This document shows positions 62,620-64,000 of a DNA stretch of 64,000 nucleotides, in pieces. Every line of letters starts with the position of its first letter. Within the stretch, counting starts at the first letter, position 1. The notes beneath the pieces are model-generated. The model did not search any database. It had not been told where the DNA came from and saw nothing but the letters and a program-made list of their open reading frames with translations. The stretch is from an uncultured Hyphomonas sp. (GTDB lineage Bacteria; Pseudomonadota; Alphaproteobacteria; Caulobacterales; Hyphomonadaceae), in the NCBI RefSeq assembly GCF_963678195.1, contig NZ_OY782759.1, positions 682,001 to 746,000 of the forward strand, given 5' to 3'. The position numbers were made by a program, and so were the translations under genes.

Positions 62620-63515
62620 GCCCCCGCCGGCAGGCCCTGTTCCTTGGCCATGCGCTTCATGGCCTTTTGCAGTTTCTCGAAGGCGCGGACCTCGATCTGG
62701 CGGATGCGCTCGCGGGAGACATTGTATTCTTCCGACAGCTCTTCCAGCGTTTTCGGGTCGTCCGTCAGGCGGCGCTCGGTCAGGATGTGGCGTTCGCGCT
62801 CGTTGAGGTCTTCCATGGCCGCGGAGAGGAGGGTCATGCGGGCATCGAATTCCTGCTGGTTGGCGAATTCCTCGGCCTGGCCCGGCTCGTCATCGGCCAG
62901 CCAGTCCTGCCATTCCATGTCGCCATCGGTGCCCATCGGCACGTTCAGCGAGGCATCCGAGCCGGACATGCGCCCGTTCATCGAATAGACTTCGCTTTCC
63001 GAGACGTTGAGCTTTTCGGCGATTAGCTTGGCCTGTTCCGGCTTCAGGTCGCCTTCTTCCAGCGCCTGCATCTCGCCCTTCAGGCGGCGCAGATTGAAGA
63101 ACAGCTTCTTCTGCGCGGCCGTCGTGCCGAGCTTCACCAGGCTCCACGAGCGCAGGATATATTCCTGGATCGCGGCGCGGATCCACCACATCGCATAGGT
63201 GGCCAGGCGGAAGCCCTTGTCCGGGTCGAACTTCTTCACGGCCTGCATCAGGCCGACATTGCCCTCGGAGATCACCTCGGCCATCGGCAGGCCATAGCCG
63301 CGATAGCCCATGGCGATCTTGGCGACGAGACGCAGGTGGGAGGTCACCATCTTCTCGGCGGCCTGAGTGTCTTCCTGCTCGCGCCAGCGCCGGGCCAGCA
63401 TGAATTCCTCGTTCTTCTCGAGCATCGGGAATTTGCGAATTTCGGTGAGATAACGGCTGAGGCCCTGTTCCGGGCTGAGCGTCATGCTCGTGCTGGCAGA
63501 AATCTTGTTTGCCAT
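62616..63515 (-). CDS. rpoH: RNA polymerase heat-shock sigma factor RpoH
   Basis: A 299-residue group 3 sigma-70 factor. Region 2 spans about 55-125 (GYGLPMAEVISEGNVGLMQAV, then ATYAMWWIRAAIQEYIL). The RpoH box QKKLFFNLR is at 135-143, which separates it from other sigma factors. Region 4 (LNERERHILTERRL ... VSRERIRQIEVRAFEKL) closes it. It directs heat-shock gene transcription. The ribosome site AGGAGG is strong. The promoter region (63516-63730) contains several symmetric GGAAC/TTCC sites. Confidence 0.97.
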   Translation of the reverse strand: MANKISASTSMTLSPEQGLSRYLTEIRKFPMLEKNEEFMLARRWREQEDTQAAEKMVTSHLRLVAKIAMGYRGYGLPMAEVISEGNVGLMQAVKKFDPDKGFRLATYAMWWIRAAIQEYILRSWSLVKLGTTAAQKKLFFNLRRLKGEMQALEEGDLKPEQAKLIAEKLNVSESEVYSMNGRMSGSDASLNVPMGTDGDMEWQDWLADDEPGQAEEFANQQEFDARMTLLSAAMEDLNERERHILTERRLTDDPKTLEELSEEYNVSRERIRQIEVRAFEKLQKAMKRMAKEQGLPAGA

Positions 63516-63531
63516 ATCTAAAAATCCTCCT

Positions 63532-63585
63532 TCCGGAACCTATCCCGTGAAACCGGCAATGGTTCCAATTTGGAATGTCCGGAAC
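63532..63585. promoter_or_regulatory. Symmetric TTCC/GGAA motifs upstream of rpoH
   Basis: TCCGGAAC occurs at 63532-63539 and 63578-63585, and TTCCAATTTGGAA (63563-63575) is a perfect odd palindrome between them. The first copy overlaps the rpoH ribosome site region and the others lie 45 to 70 bp upstream of the start. They may be operators or promoter parts for rpoH autoregulation; no match to a canonical sigma-32 or EcfG promoter was found. Confidence 0.35.
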
Positions 63586-63728
63586 TGTTTAGCCCCGTCT
63601 GGCGGCGGCGTCTTGTACCGGAATGCGCATGATTATCATCGCGCTCGGGTATAGATAGGAATTGCGGCCTTCTTAGGGAAGGGGCGGGACCTATAGGTTT
63701 TTCGAGGGATTTCAGGGGAATTTCACCC

Positions 63729-63766
63729 AAAAAAAGCCCCGCGCCTGGAGAGAGGTGGCGCGGGGC
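63729..63766 (-). terminator. Leftward terminator between the STAS gene and rpoH
   Basis: GCCCCGCGCC (63736-63745) and GGCGCGGGGC (63757-63766) form a perfect 10-bp stem with an 11-nt loop. On the minus strand it is followed by a run of seven T (63735-63729). It ends the gene at the right edge before rpoH. Confidence 0.92.
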
Positions 63767-63794
63767 GTAAGGTCAGGAACGGGGGTCTATCCTG

Positions 63795-64000
63795 TTATTC
63801 GGCCGGTACGGGGTTCGGCTTCTCATCTAGGCGGTTGAGGGCGGCGCTCAGGGCGTCGCGGCGCTTGCCGAAACGTTTGTCCTCGCTGCCCGGAACCTGG
63901 TCGGCGGCGAAGCGGTGGAGGACGGCTTCGACCTCCTCGCTCATGCCGGTGAAGTAGACATCCTTGCCGGCGTCGTGGGCGTCTTCGATGATCGTCTCGA
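63795..64000 (-). CDS. C-terminal end of a probable SulP-type transporter (STAS domain)
   Basis: Only the last 67 codons lie in the window. They read ETIIEDAHDAGKDVYFTG, then MSEEVEAVLHRFAADQVPG, and a hydrophilic tail ending in PVPAE. An alpha-beta-alpha pattern with DVYFTGMSEEV is typical of the last part of a STAS domain as found at the C-terminus of SulP anion transporters. A stand-alone STAS protein cannot be excluded because the rest is outside the window. Confidence 0.55.
   Translation of the reverse strand, partial: ETIIEDAHDAGKDVYFTGMSEEVEAVLHRFAADQVPGSEDKRFGKRRDALSAALNRLDEKPNPVPAE

Noticed and set aside
63516-63600. LexA or EcfG promoter upstream of rpoH
   Set aside because: The GAAC/GTTC and GGAAC-to-GTT spacings do not fit either consensus (for GGAAC the gap is about 21 bp instead of 16-17).

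Overview
The window is a gene-dense stretch (about 60 to 65 % GC by eye) from an alphaproteobacterial chromosome. It most resembles a marine stalked or prosthecate lineage such as Hyphomonas (Hyphomonadaceae). That placement is inference from gene content: a DUF1285-NUDIX-DUF6111-CCA cluster, a very large NAD-glutamate dehydrogenase, a TipN-like polarity protein, a PhyR-like regulator, a Fe-S type CysH with DUF2849 and DUF934, and aerobic HemF. No rRNA, tRNA, prophage, insertion sequence or CRISPR array was seen. Almost everything reads as core chromosome.

Layout. 1-5300: a leftward MoxR / DUF58 / DUF4159 group, then rightward DUF1285, a CoA-type NUDIX hydrolase, DUF6111 and the CCA-adding enzyme. 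5280-11400: TspO and HemF (leftward), then the cytochrome bc1 operon petABC running into an acetyltransferase and methylthioadenosine phosphorylase. 11400-23200: a membrane-anchored Lys/Ala-rich protein, a HerA-like ATPase, an AI-2E family permease, a possible small RNA with a strong terminator, the 1575-residue glutamate dehydrogenase and a lipoprotein M1 aminopeptidase. 23290-27120: a GST, QueG, a monofunctional transglycosylase with an acidic Pro-rich tail, a small unknown, and a 240-bp nested inverted-repeat element.

27120-35970: two short-chain dehydrogenases, an ACAD10-type HAD protein, lipoproteins, a pterin dehydratase, a PhyR-like protein whose receiver domain has lost its phosphorylation site, a VOC protein, an MFS pump, and the YggT-DUF167-FolD-HNH group. 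36000-41600: Ohr/OhrR with a clear operator; a membrane LytTR regulator facing a DUF2141 / DUF2306 pair with repeated TTCGCGAA sites between; a PhoD-like phosphatase lipoprotein; an MFS permease. 41670-48560: the TCA block sucC-sucD-sucA-sucB, with a structured leader before sucA and a two-lipoyl-domain SucB, closed by a strong terminator.

48670-64000: YghU-type GST, chorismate mutase, an orphan Hpt protein, a TipN-like protein, then a LysR regulator divergent from the assimilatory sulfate reduction operon (cysG-DUF2849-GST-cysI-DUF934-cysH). After that come a SpoU methyltransferase, two unknowns and an RcnB-like protein, rpoH, and the C-terminal end of a probable SulP/STAS transporter.

The best candidates for something undescribed are the pseudo-receiver PhyR paralogue with its symmetric upstream sites (29742-30635), the LytTR-DUF2141-DUF2306 module, the sucA leader, and the intergenic transcription unit at 15400-15535. 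No complete novel multi-gene defence or biosynthetic system was recognised.
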